A stretch of DNA of 64,000 nt from Vandiemenella viatica. Taxonomy: Eukaryota > Arthropoda > Insecta > Orthoptera > Morabidae. The notes below the pieces were generated by a model. The model saw only the letters and a list, made by a program, of their open reading frames with translations. It was not told where the DNA came from and searched no databases. Location: contig JARYHS010013630.1 in the NCBI GenBank assembly GCA_031002005.1, forward strand, positions 32,079,504-32,143,503. The letters run 5' to 3'. Numbering within the stretch: the first letter of the stretch is position 1; each line of letters starts with the position of its first letter. The translations under genes were made by a program, and so were the position numbers. Shown here piece after piece: positions 24,701 through 37,159 of this stretch.

Positions 24701-26272
24701 AATAATATATATAGACGACCCGTGCGAAAATTTCGCGAATAAAATGCGATGAATAGTGAGGTTGAATATAATGTCACCAAGTTCACGAAAAATTCCTTTC
24801 TTTAGAATATACTGTTAACACGGCGGAAACCTTAGTCTTTAATACGATATGTCATTTATCTATATCGATTAGATACCAAGGGAAATATAAGGTTCGTGAC
24901 ACAAAAATACGTTTTAGAACAATTTATACTTTTTCCCTTTAATAGTTGAATTGCAAACACTTCTTTCTTAAAAAATGATGTCATTAAAGCTGAGACATTA
25001 TTCCTCACAATCGTACTTGATTTATCGATTTTGGATAGATATCAAGGGAGATAAGTGGCTCGAGACACAAAAAACGCATTTTAGAAAAATTGACTTTTTG
25101 GCCTTTTATGGGTCGAATTACGAAAAATTCCTTTCTTAAATATAATGTTACCACGGCGGAGACCTTATTCTTTAATATGATACCTCATTTATCTATATCG
25201 GTTAGATATTAAGGGAGATAAATCGCTCGTGACACAAAAATGCGTTATAGAAAAATTTATACTTTTTCCCTTTAAGGGTTGAATTCCAAACACATTCTTT
25301 CTTAAAATATGATGTCACAAAGTTGAGACATTACTCCTCATAATCCTACCCCATTTATCGATTTTGGTTAGATATCCAGGGAGATAAATGGCTCGAGATA
25401 CAAAAAACGCATTTTAGAAAAAGTGACACTTTTTCCGTATAAGGGTCGAATTACGAAAAATTCCTTTCTTAAAATATAATGTTACCATGGCGGAGACCTT
25501 ATTCTTTAATATGATACCTCATTTATCTATATCGGTTAGATATTAAGGGAGATAAATCGCTCGTGACACAAAAATGCGTTATAGAAAAATTTATACTTTT
25601 TCCCTTTAAGGGTTGAATTCCAAACACATTCTTTCTTAAAATATGATTTCACGAAGCTGATACATTACTCCTCATAATCCTACCTCATTTATCGATTTTG
25701 GTTAGATATACAGGGAGATAAATGGCTCGAGATACAAAAAACGCATTTTAGAAAAAATGACATTTTTGCCCTATAAGGGTCGAATTACGAAAAATTACTT
25801 TCTTAAAATATAATGTTACCATGTCGGAGACCTTATTCTTTTATATGATACCTCATTTATCTATATCGGTTAGATATTAAGGGAGATAAATCGCTCGTGA
25901 CACAAAACGCATTGCAAAATTATTGATACTTTTGCCCTTTAAGGGTCGAATTCCGAAAACTTTCTGGCTTAATATATGACGTCACTAAAGCGGAGATCTT
26001 AATCTTTAAAACGATACTTCATAAAACGGTTTCAGATAGGTATTCAGGGAGATAACTGACTCGTAACACAGAAATCAGCATTTTAGAAAAATTTACATTT
26101 TTGCCCTTTAAGGGTCGAATTCCGAAAACTTTCTTACTTAAAATACGATTTAACCAAAGTGGAGACCATAAGCTTTAAAATGACACCTCATTCATTGATT
26201 TCGGTTAAGTATGAAGAAAGATATAGGCTTGTGACAAAAAAATACCTTATAGAAATAATATATATGATGATT
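21791..26272 (+). repeat. CTAG-headed element with long tandem array (~165 bp units)
   Basis: The head CTAGACGACCCGTGCGAAAA (21793) is followed by a ~300 bp unique part and then about two dozen imperfect units of ~160-180 bp. Each unit has CCCTTTAAGGGTCGAATT, TTCTTAAAATATGATGTCAC, CTCATTTATCGATTT and GGGAGATAAATGGCTCG. The head recurs inside at about 23494 and 24712, each time directly after the tail sequence ACCTTATAGAAATAATATAT, which also ends the whole array at about 26270. This is three elements or element parts joined head to tail. A related copy lies at 50069-50870. Confidence 0.85.
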
Positions 26273-29200
26273 TTTTATTTTTTTAAAGTAAGTGAATGTT
26301 GGTTGCCGTATATGTCAGGGTATCCTTTCTAATGTGAAAAATCTAGTCGAAGAAAGCTCTATCTTTGTCATCCTTAAACACAAGTATACTCATTCTTAGA
26401 GAGAAAGGTGGCAATCCTACTTAGAACCCCCGTAGAAGGTTTAGTAGCTGCCACATACTGCAGGTATCATTCGTATGAAGCGCTTAAGACGATGGGTGCG
26501 CGTTTTATTTTTGGTGGCGGGCGGGTGGCGGCGGCTTGGCACGGCCTCAGCTGCTCGGCATTCCACGCTTGACCTCAATCTCGGAATCGGTGGAGCCGGC
26601 CAACAGGAGGTCGTCCGTGCAGCTTGTCACGGCGGAATTTTAAACTCGCAGCCAGCCATGACTGGAAAATACCCGTGAAGGCATTCGGAATAAAGGCGAG
26701 CACTGCACACACATTCTCGGACGAATAGACCACCGTCCGCTTCTGATATTCTTATCACAGTCTCACCCCATGGTCTTGTTGCTGGATGGCATTTCGACTT
26801 GTTACGTTACTAAATGAGCCACATATTCTACTGAAAAACACACATGACATATTTCTTAGAAGTTTCTTTGTGATTAAATCCGTATCTTTCGCAACTGTAA
26901 AAATCATTTTAGCAGTTTTTATCACCGTTTCTCTGTATTAAGTTTACTTACACACTAGTAATTAATCTATTGTATTAGACAAAGTGAACAGTTAAAAATT
27001 TCAAGACCAGCAGCTGCTATCACAACACAAGTGAATAATTCATTTTTTTGCGACTGGGTAGTAGAGTTAGTAATTGCTCTGAAATCATTTATTTAGTTCT
27101 GCACAAGCCGGGTTATCCTCACAACCGTTGTACGCTCCACATAAGGAGTGTCACATGTGTTCCAAGTTGGCCTGGTCTTTGCGGGAAAGTTAATCAGTGT
27201 ACGAATGAAGCGCCCTTTGAACTAAATAATTTAATGTATTATTCGTTTCCATTAGTTATATTCTTCGAAGAATTATTCTATTTAAAATATTGCTAGTAAT
27301 CTTACGGAAAGGTTAAACAATAAGCAGTATTTTACAGCTACTTGTATCATCAGTATATACCCACACTTTCCCAAACTGTAATCTTTTAGCTGAAAGTACG
27401 GAAAATATGGGTAAGTGCAACCTGCCGTAGTATGAATGAGGATATACTCATATTAGGCCAATGTGCACACAAACACTAAACCAGTAGTGCCTAATGAGCA
27501 TCTATTACCAGGAGAAAATTTTATGCAAAATACGGAACTAGAAATCATTCCTGTTTTAAGTTAGTAGTGCACTAGTAAGAAAAAGAATGACGACGTTATC
27601 GTTGTTACTTAAATACAAGAAAAACTATTATTAGACAACGCAGTATATCCCTAGCGTAATGATTCAGGGATTCTGGGAAGTAATTAAAACATATTGACTT
27701 GAAATAAATTTGATTTCTCCGAACCATTCTCGAAATATTACGGTACCTTATCATGGAGGTGGAGCTTGGTAAATACTTGTCTCTAACCACAGTATCATTT
27801 TTCTTCGTTAGCTACGGAAATTACACGAATTAAGACGTCTGTAGTATATCAAACAAACTGTAGTCCATTCAGCCCAAAATTCTAGTTTAGCTAATCGAAC
27901 TGAGATAAAATTCAGACGTCCAGGATGTACGTGCACGATATAGGAATGAAGATACCGACCGAGAAGGAAGCTGACGCTCGGTAAAGAAGATGCTGTTGAA
28001 CAGCTTCAAGCATATTAGCACAAACCCTGAAGTGGCAAGCCGGTCAATTCACGCGCTCGTCTAGTTCCTCAGAGACAGTAAAAAGGGGACTGTAGCCACA
28101 CGAGGGTGAGACGTGACTAATTGCATTCGCTGACAGCAGAGTCCCGGCGCATTGAAATGCGGCATGGCTGGCTTCCTCTTTGTATAAGGCTTGGCAGGCG
28201 AGGTGCTTACAAACCAACTCCACCGTAGGCAGCCCGCGTACCAACACGGAAGGAGTGGCCCTGGCTGTCTGCCTACCTGCCCGTAAATGTCAGCCACACA
28301 GCTGGAGCAAGTGTCACGCCTTATGAATCACGCAACTCTTAACTCTTTACTGCCCTCCGGAATTATGAAAAAGCGTACTGCTACGCATCAAATTTAGCTA
28401 GGCCAAAGGTAATTCACATCAGTAGATTCCTCTTCTTTCGCTTTCTGTGACGGTGGATACCAAAAGAAGTCTAATAACTAGAGTTCGGATCTTTATGACC
28501 TAGAAATGACAAAATATGATTAAACATTTAAATTTATTATACATCAAAACATGCTCAATTATAGTCAATTATTTTATCTAGAAGTGTCGGTTTCATTTGG
28601 ACAGCATAAGTTGCTTCCGTGCACACGCTGCACCATTGGGAAATTACATTTTAAAATCGTTTTGTTCAAGTCACCTTAATTTCAGATAATTTTCAGAATA
28701 GAACTCTTTCATCTGCACTAAAATACTCCTCTCTAAATTCCCTTACGTAACTTTGCACTTTCAGAAAATTTTACTTTTGGCATGGCGGTAGGTCTACTCG
28801 CTGATCCACTGCAGATATAACGATTACTGAGGATATTTCATTGAGGTATTGATTGATGCGGATGGACACAGACAGGCATGCTTCACTGCATTGTCGAGAT
28901 TAAAAGGCGGGCGGGACATTACGTTTAGACAATAATGTATAACTTTAATTCTTCACTGGCGAATTCTGACCACGGTGAAAATAGTTTTTTTGTTTTTTTT
29001 TTTTTTTACCATCTGTATATAGCAGAAGTGCAGTTCTGTGAATAATTATCTTAATTTCTTTTCATCTATATCTAGTGAATTCCCGGTACTATTAAAAAAA
29101 CTATCAGATTTTTCCTCAAAATATGACCATAAATATTATCGAAATATTATCGAAATATGACCAAAACTTGGAAAATTGTCTAAATATGCAATTATATGCT

Positions 29201-29589
29201 ATATAAAATACATTTAAATACAATCAGAAACGTTGAATCAATGTTTAATGTTTCAGCGTTTCAGCTCATAAGAAGACAGGAAAAATATATGACTTGTCCT
29301 AAAGATCCGAATCCTACTTATAACCAATTAAACAGCGTGCAAAATATAATAAAAAGAGTAGAATCCAATCAATGCTGTAAAAAATTAAATACCGTATACC
29401 TACCTCAATCTCTGAAAAATTATAGATTTCGATAACACGTAATACGAAATTTTGTCAAAAAATGTAGAGATGATCAATCTCTACAAACAAATATAAATTT
29501 CTTACCCACCTCCGCAAATTTATTAGTAACTAGCGTAAGCATGTGACCGTATTTTATGCATATGGTCACGGTCTAGAATCATTCCCGTT
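26273..29589. other. Non-repetitive intergenic or intronic sequence
   Basis: No gene is recognised. Two more GC-rich islands stand out, 26475-26700 and 27950-28330; both hold short open frames with no family motif and no splice context. A poly(T) tract lies at about 28985-29008. Confidence 0.4.
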
Positions 29590-30520
29590 GTTAAGATCAA
29601 AGGTTGTGACAAATTAACCTGATCTGGCCAAATGCGAAATTTACCCGTGTTTCACCTAAACAGTTAACTGTAAAAAAAATGAATAAACTCTCTTGAGCTT
29701 AAAGAACTTAAAAGTATTAATAGACATATTAAACTCGAACAGAGACGATGGCGCTATCGTATGTTTCAAAGGCCATGGTTGCTAGACTAGAACTGCCTGA
29801 AATACAACTTGACGTGTATTTGACCCTAAGATTCACTCTCCAAAAATATGAAGAATTTCTATTTAGTTTAAAGGGAGTGCACAGTTGCTTCTAAAGTATC
29901 ATGTTGTTCGTGAATGAGGCTGGCCAAACATTCGTAATGTATTTGGTCATCGTGTCCGTTGCGACGAGAGAACGTAATACATATTATTAAATATTTAAGC
30001 AACTCCGAAGATATGAATTGCAAGAATACTCGTTTAGATAACATATCTGAAGTCTGATGTGCACTTCAAATAACCTAATAACTCTCGTACAGTGAACACG
30101 AACAAAGACCATTAACAAACGTGCTCAATAAAAATCAAACCGTAATATATAACATTAGCGGAGGTTGAAATTTAGCCTAAGCCAGAATAACAATTGCCAT
30201 TCGTTCATAGTGCAGAGTGCAGAGACCAAGAACAAATTTTTTATTTTTTTATAATGCTTCAACTATCGACATGTTACTGATGAACAGTTACACGTTTTTT
30301 CAGCCGTAAAGTTTTACCGTATTTTTCTAAAATGAAATGCTACGAAAAGCAAACTTAAAGAATGTTTTCTGACAGTTAACTTCATAGCACTTGCTTGGCT
30401 GTTAAATTGTGCACATAACCTCGAATTTTTAATATCTCCCGTCGCTGTTAATTTGCGAGCGAAGGCTGACGTGTGACGTCAGCGTTCTACAGCCAATAGC
30501 TATCAAAGTGAATAAGTGAG
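29590..30520 (-). repeat. Unknown ~0.9 kb interspersed repeat, copy B (inverted)
   Basis: The reverse complement is similar along its length to 19318-20260, sharing GATAGCTATTGGCTG near its start and CTCCCTTTAAACT further on. Confidence 0.75.
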
Positions 30521-30831
30521 TGAGCTTAAGAAATTACGTAGTATATACAGTAATGCACAGAATAAGCTATATGGCTATATTTCAAACAAGCAATCGTTAT
30601 TGGAGTTGCAAATGCAAGTCCAATATCCAAATACACAAGAAACGATAGTTAGTACAAACCCCCGAAGGAAACAGATACAATACGGCCTAAACGTACAGAG
30701 ATAAAAGCAGAAACGGTACTAGAGTATTAATCTGGCTATACGCCATATTTCGCAGTTGTTGAACAATAAATTTTATACATAAAACTCTGTCTATAAACAG
30801 CTGTCGTGGTGAATATATTATTTATAATTCC

Positions 30832-31085
30832 CCAGACGCGTTTCGCCCTTGTGGTATGGGCCATCATCAGTGGAGTTATCATGACAATCTTCACAGTACT
30901 TTATATTCTTTTGCACAATTTTTAAAGTTCCAGTTGAACATTTTTCGAATCGTTGGTTTACGAGCCTTGCTTGTTGGTAAACTGAATGTTTTCGTGCCAA
31001 TTTACACATGTAGCTTATAGAAAGCTTGCTTTTTCTCCGTAGTAAGGGTTTCGTGTTCGGAAAGTTATTTGCTGTAACTATCGAC
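30832..31085 (-). repeat. Penelope-like-element remnant with hammerhead-like motif (candidate)
   Basis: On the minus strand CTGATGA (30870-30864) is followed by a possible GCCC/GGGC stem and then GAAACGCGTCTGG (from 30844). This arrangement resembles the hammerhead motifs known in Penelope-like elements, but I do not see a clear stem III or cleavage site. The rest has no recognisable coding signal. Confidence 0.4.
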
Positions 31086-31118
31086 AAGAAGTGAAACAGT
31101 GAAAATTAATGAATGAAT

Positions 31119-31119
31119 G

Positions 31120-31150
<31 letters not shown>

Positions 31151-31157
31151 TATATAA
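31119..31157. repeat. (TA)n microsatellite
   Basis: About 19 TA units interrupted by one AC step. Confidence 0.95.
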
Positions 31158-32254
31158 ACTGGAAATTGTACAGTAGTAAATAAATTCCTACTTCCTCATC
31201 TGGGTCGTTCAAGCAACCACGTTTTTGGACTCTGATTTAAGTTACAGGTGTGATAAGGTTGATGTATTCAATTTATACCCGAACAGAGGTTTATTTCGAG
31301 ACTGGAACAAATGACTCGTTCCCTAAACAAAAGCGGCCAATACATCATGGCACTATCGACGGAGGTTTGTATAACAATCGTCACAAGAGTCAATGACACT
31401 CCCGCAGGCTAAACTCCTCTTATTGCGACAAAGAAAAGGCTGGGTGTCGATGGTCGAAGATTAGCTGGAGGCGCTGTAATTGCGAGCAACGAGCCCACAT
31501 TGTGCAACGCTAATTGGGATGCTGATGGAATGATTGATGAACGCCGTAAAAACTCGCTTTGCTCTCCACTGTTCTGCGCCGAGAACAGGAACGCAGCGGG
31601 AATACTGGAAAAAAGGAGGGGAAAAAACCGTGATTGCTTTCAGCGGATAAAAGCGCAGAACGCTTTTTTTTTCTTCTTTTTTTTTTGCCGGATCGCAGCG
31701 CGTCTGTTCTGGCTCTCTATGATAATCCCTCTCGCCGCAGAGCGCTGGCTGCCGGGGTTTTCATGCAAATTGATATATACGAAATTCACCCCCATCAATA
31801 TGAATACCGCAGTAAATATGAATACGTTACAAATTTGTGACGGTCAGCAAATAACTCGCGAGGAAAATCTCTCCTTCCGCATCGAATGCCAACAACGCGA
31901 AAAGTAGTACAGAAACGGCAAGCTCGCGTATAACACAAAGAATGCTGTTATCACAAGCCACCAACTGTCATAGCCGCTGATTAAAACTGTACAGGGGAAA
32001 AAAATAATCAGAGATTATCTTCACGTATTCTCTCGTTACAACCTAAACAAAAATAAGATAAAGCTCGATTGGGTCACTTCTACAAAGAAATAATTACCTC
32101 GCAGAAGTTCCGCTCCGTTTAGATGCCTCACGAATATCAGAGCATACGAATTGTATTACCGCACAGAAAGTTTTCAGAATTGTCAGCGTGTCTTGTAAAA
32201 TGAAAGATCTTAACTCGTGCACATGTCGATCTAAAAGCCGCACTCGGTGAAAAG
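31158..32254. other. Unassigned sequence with a GC-rich island
   Basis: 31440-31800 is markedly more GC-rich than its surroundings and contains an octamer-like ATGCAAAT and homeodomain-type TAATTG/TAATCC sites. No coding motif is seen. The remainder is ordinary AT-rich sequence up to the gap. Confidence 0.3.
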
Positions 32255-33254
32255 NNNNNNNNNNNNNNNNNNNNNNNNNNNNNNNNNNNNNNNNNNNNNN
32301 NNNNNNNNNNNNNNNNNNNNNNNNNNNNNNNNNNNNNNNNNNNNNNNNNNNNNNNNNNNNNNNNNNNNNNNNNNNNNNNNNNNNNNNNNNNNNNNNNNNN
32401 NNNNNNNNNNNNNNNNNNNNNNNNNNNNNNNNNNNNNNNNNNNNNNNNNNNNNNNNNNNNNNNNNNNNNNNNNNNNNNNNNNNNNNNNNNNNNNNNNNNN
32501 NNNNNNNNNNNNNNNNNNNNNNNNNNNNNNNNNNNNNNNNNNNNNNNNNNNNNNNNNNNNNNNNNNNNNNNNNNNNNNNNNNNNNNNNNNNNNNNNNNNN
32601 NNNNNNNNNNNNNNNNNNNNNNNNNNNNNNNNNNNNNNNNNNNNNNNNNNNNNNNNNNNNNNNNNNNNNNNNNNNNNNNNNNNNNNNNNNNNNNNNNNNN
32701 NNNNNNNNNNNNNNNNNNNNNNNNNNNNNNNNNNNNNNNNNNNNNNNNNNNNNNNNNNNNNNNNNNNNNNNNNNNNNNNNNNNNNNNNNNNNNNNNNNNN
32801 NNNNNNNNNNNNNNNNNNNNNNNNNNNNNNNNNNNNNNNNNNNNNNNNNNNNNNNNNNNNNNNNNNNNNNNNNNNNNNNNNNNNNNNNNNNNNNNNNNNN
32901 NNNNNNNNNNNNNNNNNNNNNNNNNNNNNNNNNNNNNNNNNNNNNNNNNNNNNNNNNNNNNNNNNNNNNNNNNNNNNNNNNNNNNNNNNNNNNNNNNNNN
33001 NNNNNNNNNNNNNNNNNNNNNNNNNNNNNNNNNNNNNNNNNNNNNNNNNNNNNNNNNNNNNNNNNNNNNNNNNNNNNNNNNNNNNNNNNNNNNNNNNNNN
33101 NNNNNNNNNNNNNNNNNNNNNNNNNNNNNNNNNNNNNNNNNNNNNNNNNNNNNNNNNNNNNNNNNNNNNNNNNNNNNNNNNNNNNNNNNNNNNNNNNNNN
33201 NNNNNNNNNNNNNNNNNNNNNNNNNNNNNNNNNNNNNNNNNNNNNNNNNNNNNN
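32255..33254. other. Assembly gap (1,000 N)
   Basis: A run of exactly 1,000 N; true size unknown. Confidence 0.99.
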
Positions 33255-34374
33255 ATTATTTTAACCACTTCGTCGAAATCTCTCATCTGTACGTTGAGGG
33301 CTAATATAAGCACTAGCAGGTGTGTGGTATTGCTGTATATGCGTGTTTTGCGCTATATTAAGCACTTTAAGCACAGATGTTTTGGCACTGTTGATTGAAA
33401 AAGTAATGATACACTGACGTCATTGAATTACGTATAATTTCCTTCGTATGGTATTGATGTATTGTTTCTTTGTTTCTCTCTATTAAAATGTTACTTGAGG
33501 TAGGATGCAACGTTCTGCATGGAAATGACACACACCATTGTTTTGTTTGTGATCGCTGGTTATTGTAAGCATGTTTTCGTGCGGTTCCGAGCGTTCGTGG
33601 TGAAACATGTCCCTTGTCAGTATAGACGGTATGTAGGCGATTTTCCGCAATCATCAGAGCGAATGGTGGCACGGTCCCCAATCCGAAGCTCACAAATTAC
33701 ACAAACAAAGAATACACTCAGCACACAGAGAACATAACTGCACGATTCACTGACACATCCGCGTTCCCATTTGAATATGACAGGCACAGTAAGCTTTCAG
33801 ATAAGCACAACCTTCTGGAAAGAGAAAGTTCCTTCACTGACCCACGAAAGTGGAAAAAAAACTGTAAAAATATCTTGTGTGTGTATTGCGTACCTACGTG
33901 TCTAACTATATGAACGATTTTTTTTTCTAACTCTAAAATTCAAAACTCAATCACAGATTATGGGAATGTCGAATAATTTGATTTCACTGACGTAATTAGG
34001 ACGTTTTCAATTTGTTAAATTAAGATTTTATTGTTAAGTTCTTATTTTAAAAACTAACACTAAAAATTATTTCTTGGTAAATACGCATGATATTTTTCAA
34101 AAATGAAGCTATACTATAGAGAAATATGTACCGCGGAATAAAATGAAAACCATCAACAGAAACGATCCATTGGAGAAAGCCTATGTCACGCCCTCGATCT
34201 TGTTGTTTACGTTTGTAGCTTGGTTGGCAAGGTTCCTTTCCGCCTTTTAGGTACTGCAACTATAGCCATACTCAACGAATAGTCTATTACAGTGTGTCGC
34301 AGTTTTTATTTACTTTTCGTATAGGGTTTACAGCTGTGTTTTTAATTAGATTTAGAATAGTTCGATGTAATTAG

Positions 34375-34545
34375 ATCTGAGGAAGGGAGGCAAGGAAAGG
34401 AAAATAAATCGACCATCGCCTTTTGAAGGAACCATCCTTCCATCTACTAAACTGGTTTCGGGAAACCATAGAAAACCGAAAACTGTTGAGCAGCAGCTGG
34501 AGTGGAAGCCGCTTGCTCCCAAGCGCGCACCAATCACAGACTCAA
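34375..34545 (-). mobile_element. tRNA-derived SINE fragment
   Basis: The reverse complement reads CGGTTTTCTATGGTTTCCC then GATGGTTCCTTCAAAAGGC, the body of the SINE family seen at 56393-56692. No intact A/B boxes are visible. Confidence 0.6.
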
Positions 34546-34693
34546 GCATCGAGATGTGTCAAGGAACCCACACAAGTAATGAGAACAGACGTGTGTTCAG
34601 GAAATACTATTGCAGCTAACACAGTATATACCTACGGTATGTCCAATTAGAAAGGTATCTGATAGTAATTTATTTTATTTATTTACTAGCTGA

Positions 34694-35480
34694 CCCGGCA
34701 ATGCTTCACTATTGCTGGACTTGAGTAGGCACATAGATTAAATGAAAAAATATTTACATATAAATTTTAAACTGGTGTTTCATTCATTTTCAGTTGGAAA
34801 GGGTGAGAGGGGATGCGCTTTGGAAAACATATGCAGGCAGTATTCTTCTGTTTGTTTCAAAGTACAAGTGTGCAAATTCCCATTGAAATCTGATGAAATA
34901 TGTGGTTTTGTCTAAATTATGGGGAGGAGGGGTGGGTTTTTTAATTATTTTTTTTTGACAGGAACCATTTTCGACATCCCCTCGACAATTCACCATAGCT
35001 TCGCCGTAATCGGACGAACGGTTTGCGGGTTTGTTTAAATTATGGGGTGTTATGGGGAAGAGGGGGTAATTAAGGTGGTGGAAAGAGAGGAGAGGGATTG
35101 GGTTTTTGTGAAATTAATGTGTACAGTATTTCTATCTCTTTTTTAAAGTATAAGTGTACAAATTCTTATCTAAATCGGATAAAAAATATGGTTTGCCTAA
35201 ATTATGGGGTGAAAACGTAATGGGGTTGGAAAGGGGGAGAGGGGATGAATATTCGGAAACCATACGTAGGCGGTATTTTTCTGTTTGTGTACAAATTCTT
35301 ATCTAAATCGGATAAAAAATGTGGTTTGCCTAAATTATGGGATAAAAACGTAATGGGGGTGGAAAGGGGGAGAGGGGATGAATATTCGGAAACCATATGT
35401 AGGCGGTATTTTTCTGTTTGTTTGAAAGTATAAGTGTACAAATTCCTATCTAAATCGGATAAAAAATGTGGTTTTGCCTA
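34694..35480 (+). repeat. CTAG-headed element with 130-150 bp purine-rich tandem units
   Basis: The head CTAGCTGACCCGGCAATGCT (about 34686) is followed from about 34800 by units containing GGTTTGCCTAAATTATGGGG, GGAAAGGGGGAGAGGGGATG and GTAGGCGGTATTTTTCTGTT. The phrase TCTAAATCGGATAAAAAATG recurs near 35167, 35300 and 35447. The plus strand is strikingly G/A-rich. Confidence 0.75.
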
Positions 35481-36015
35481 AATTAAGGGGTGTTATGGGG
35501 TGACTTTTTGGAAATTTTTTTTCACAGGAACATTCGCAGACGCTCACTCGAAAACTCTCCAAAGTTTCATTGCAATCTGATAAATGATATAGGAATGCAT
35601 AGAAGACGAACAAACCCACAAACATTGATTTTTCTATATAATATTTATCAATCTTGTTTCATAGATCCCTGCTGAGGAAGGGCCTCTGGGATGTGAAACT
35701 TGTCATGGTTAATACATATACATACAGTTTAAGAAAAACTTCATTTATTTTTGGTTTACATTACTTTTGATATATAAGATATTCCTTATCAGTCAATGAA
35801 GTGTTGGTAACTGTGGTAAATAGTTATGAAGCACTCACGAAAATCGCTCTTGAATAGTAGTGTCTAAAATAACCGTCAACGCTCTCTGGATGTGTCTTTG
35901 TACATACCGAGTGACCTACAGTATGTAATAACATCTGGGTAAAACTTCCTGCAGTGACAATTTTAAAGATGACGTAGGAAATCTAATATACGGTCTGAAT
36001 GCAGACAGCGCTCTC

Positions 36016-36022
36016 TATAAAA
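36016..36022 (+). promoter_or_regulatory. TATA box of a candidate plus-strand promoter
   Basis: TATAAAA lies about 200 bases upstream of the signal-peptide exon at 36222, with an initiator-like TCAGAC at 36051 about 35 bases downstream. The spacing is slightly long for the canonical arrangement. No other core element was identified. Confidence 0.4.
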
Positions 36023-36221
36023 CGCAGCAGTCATGACGGGACAGCGCAACTCAGACGAGCGAAAATTATTTGTAAATTCGATACAGCAGTGGTGTTTTGG
36101 CCAATGCAGTAATAATTAAACTCTGCTCGGAGCTGGGTGTTATCTCTGTGACCTGTGCTATCTCGCTGCCCCGCACAACACACTGGCATCTGCCTCACTG
36201 CGCCACTCACGGACGTTCGAC

Positions 36222-36284
36222 ATGGGCCTCACAGGATCTGCGGCGCTCTTACTGCTGCTCGCTACGGCAGCCTGTCTCCTCCAG
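36222..36284 (+). CDS. Candidate first coding exon with signal peptide, unknown secreted protein
   Basis: ATG at 36222 opens 21 codons, beginning MGLTGSAALLLLLATAACLL, a near-ideal signal peptide core (short n-region, six hydrophobic leucine/alanine-rich turns). It ends at CAG|GTAAGA, a strong splice donor in phase 0, and sits about 200 bases downstream of a TATA box. The ATG context (TTCGACATGG) is acceptable. It is on the opposite strand to the ITIH and HSP70 genes, so it should belong to a third gene. No matching downstream exon was recognised on the plus strand; it may lie among the transposons or beyond the window. An upstream short ATG (36033) exists. A chance open frame cannot be excluded. 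Confidence 0.45.
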
Positions 36285-36439
36285 GTAAGACCACACCAGG
36301 CAACAGGTGGCGCTTCATCTCTGGCAATCAACTCGCTCAGATTTACCGGATTATACTAGATCCCGCGTGAGCAATTATCAAATAAATTATAAAGCTACTA
36401 AAATATCAGAACCAGATGTACTATATCATTTCCTAACCT

Positions 36440-37155
36440 CATTCACTCACCCACCTCGATAGCTATTGGCTGGAGAACGGTGTCACGTGTCAGCCTTCGC
36501 TCGCAAATCAACAGCCACCGGAGATACCATTAGAAGAAATTCGAGGTTACGTCCACTATATAATAGCTAAGCAACTGTTATCAAATTAACTGCCATAATA
36601 TATTAATTAACTTTCCTTTTCCTTGAATTTGATAGTTAAAAAAATCTGGACAAACTTTACGGCTGAAAAAACGCGGTACAGCCTTTCAGTAACATGTTGC
36701 TAATGAAGGAAACTAAATTTAAAAAAATTAAATTACTCGTGGTCTCAGCTGTAACCACGAACGCCAATTATCATTCCGGCCCAGGCTAAATTACAATTTA
36801 ATTAAAACTTTCACTAATGTTGTTGCTTGATCAAAGTTTATACATTACGGTTTATTTGCTTTTTAGGGTTTTACTGGCCACTTTCGTTAATGGTCTTTGT
36901 TCAAGTTCTGTCTGCCTGAATTATTAGGTTATTTAAAGTGGACATCAGACCAAATATGTTGCCGAATCGAGTATTCTGGCGACTGATTTCTTTCGGAGTG
37001 GCTCAACTGTTTAATAATATGGAAAATGTATTATGCCCTCTGGCCATTACAGTTACCACGATCAATGATTACATTATGAGTGTTTGCGCCGTCTCAATAA
37101 AAACCAAAGTGATGCTTTCCAAGCCAACAGGAATTTTTTAAATTTTGCAGAGTGA
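36440..37155 (+). repeat. Unknown ~0.9 kb interspersed repeat, copy C (3'-truncated)
   Basis: The start (CACCTCGATAGCTATTGGCTGG) and body match copy A at 19318. The similarity stops near 37155, where a reverse-transcriptase fragment begins. Confidence 0.75.
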
Positions 37156-37159
37156 ACGT

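Noticed and set aside
22150..26272. CRISPR-like array or centromeric satellite
   Set aside because: Units are contiguous without unique spacers, in a eukaryotic context, and only about two dozen units are attached to an element head; not CRISPR and too short to call centromeric.
26475..26678. 67-codon ORF starting MKRLRRWVRVLFLVAGGW, signal-like
   Set aside because: No donor site in phase, no continuation and no family motif; weaker than the exon at 36222.
33367..33693. 108-codon minus-strand ORF
   Set aside because: No clear domain; possibly repeat-derived but not supportable from the sequence alone.
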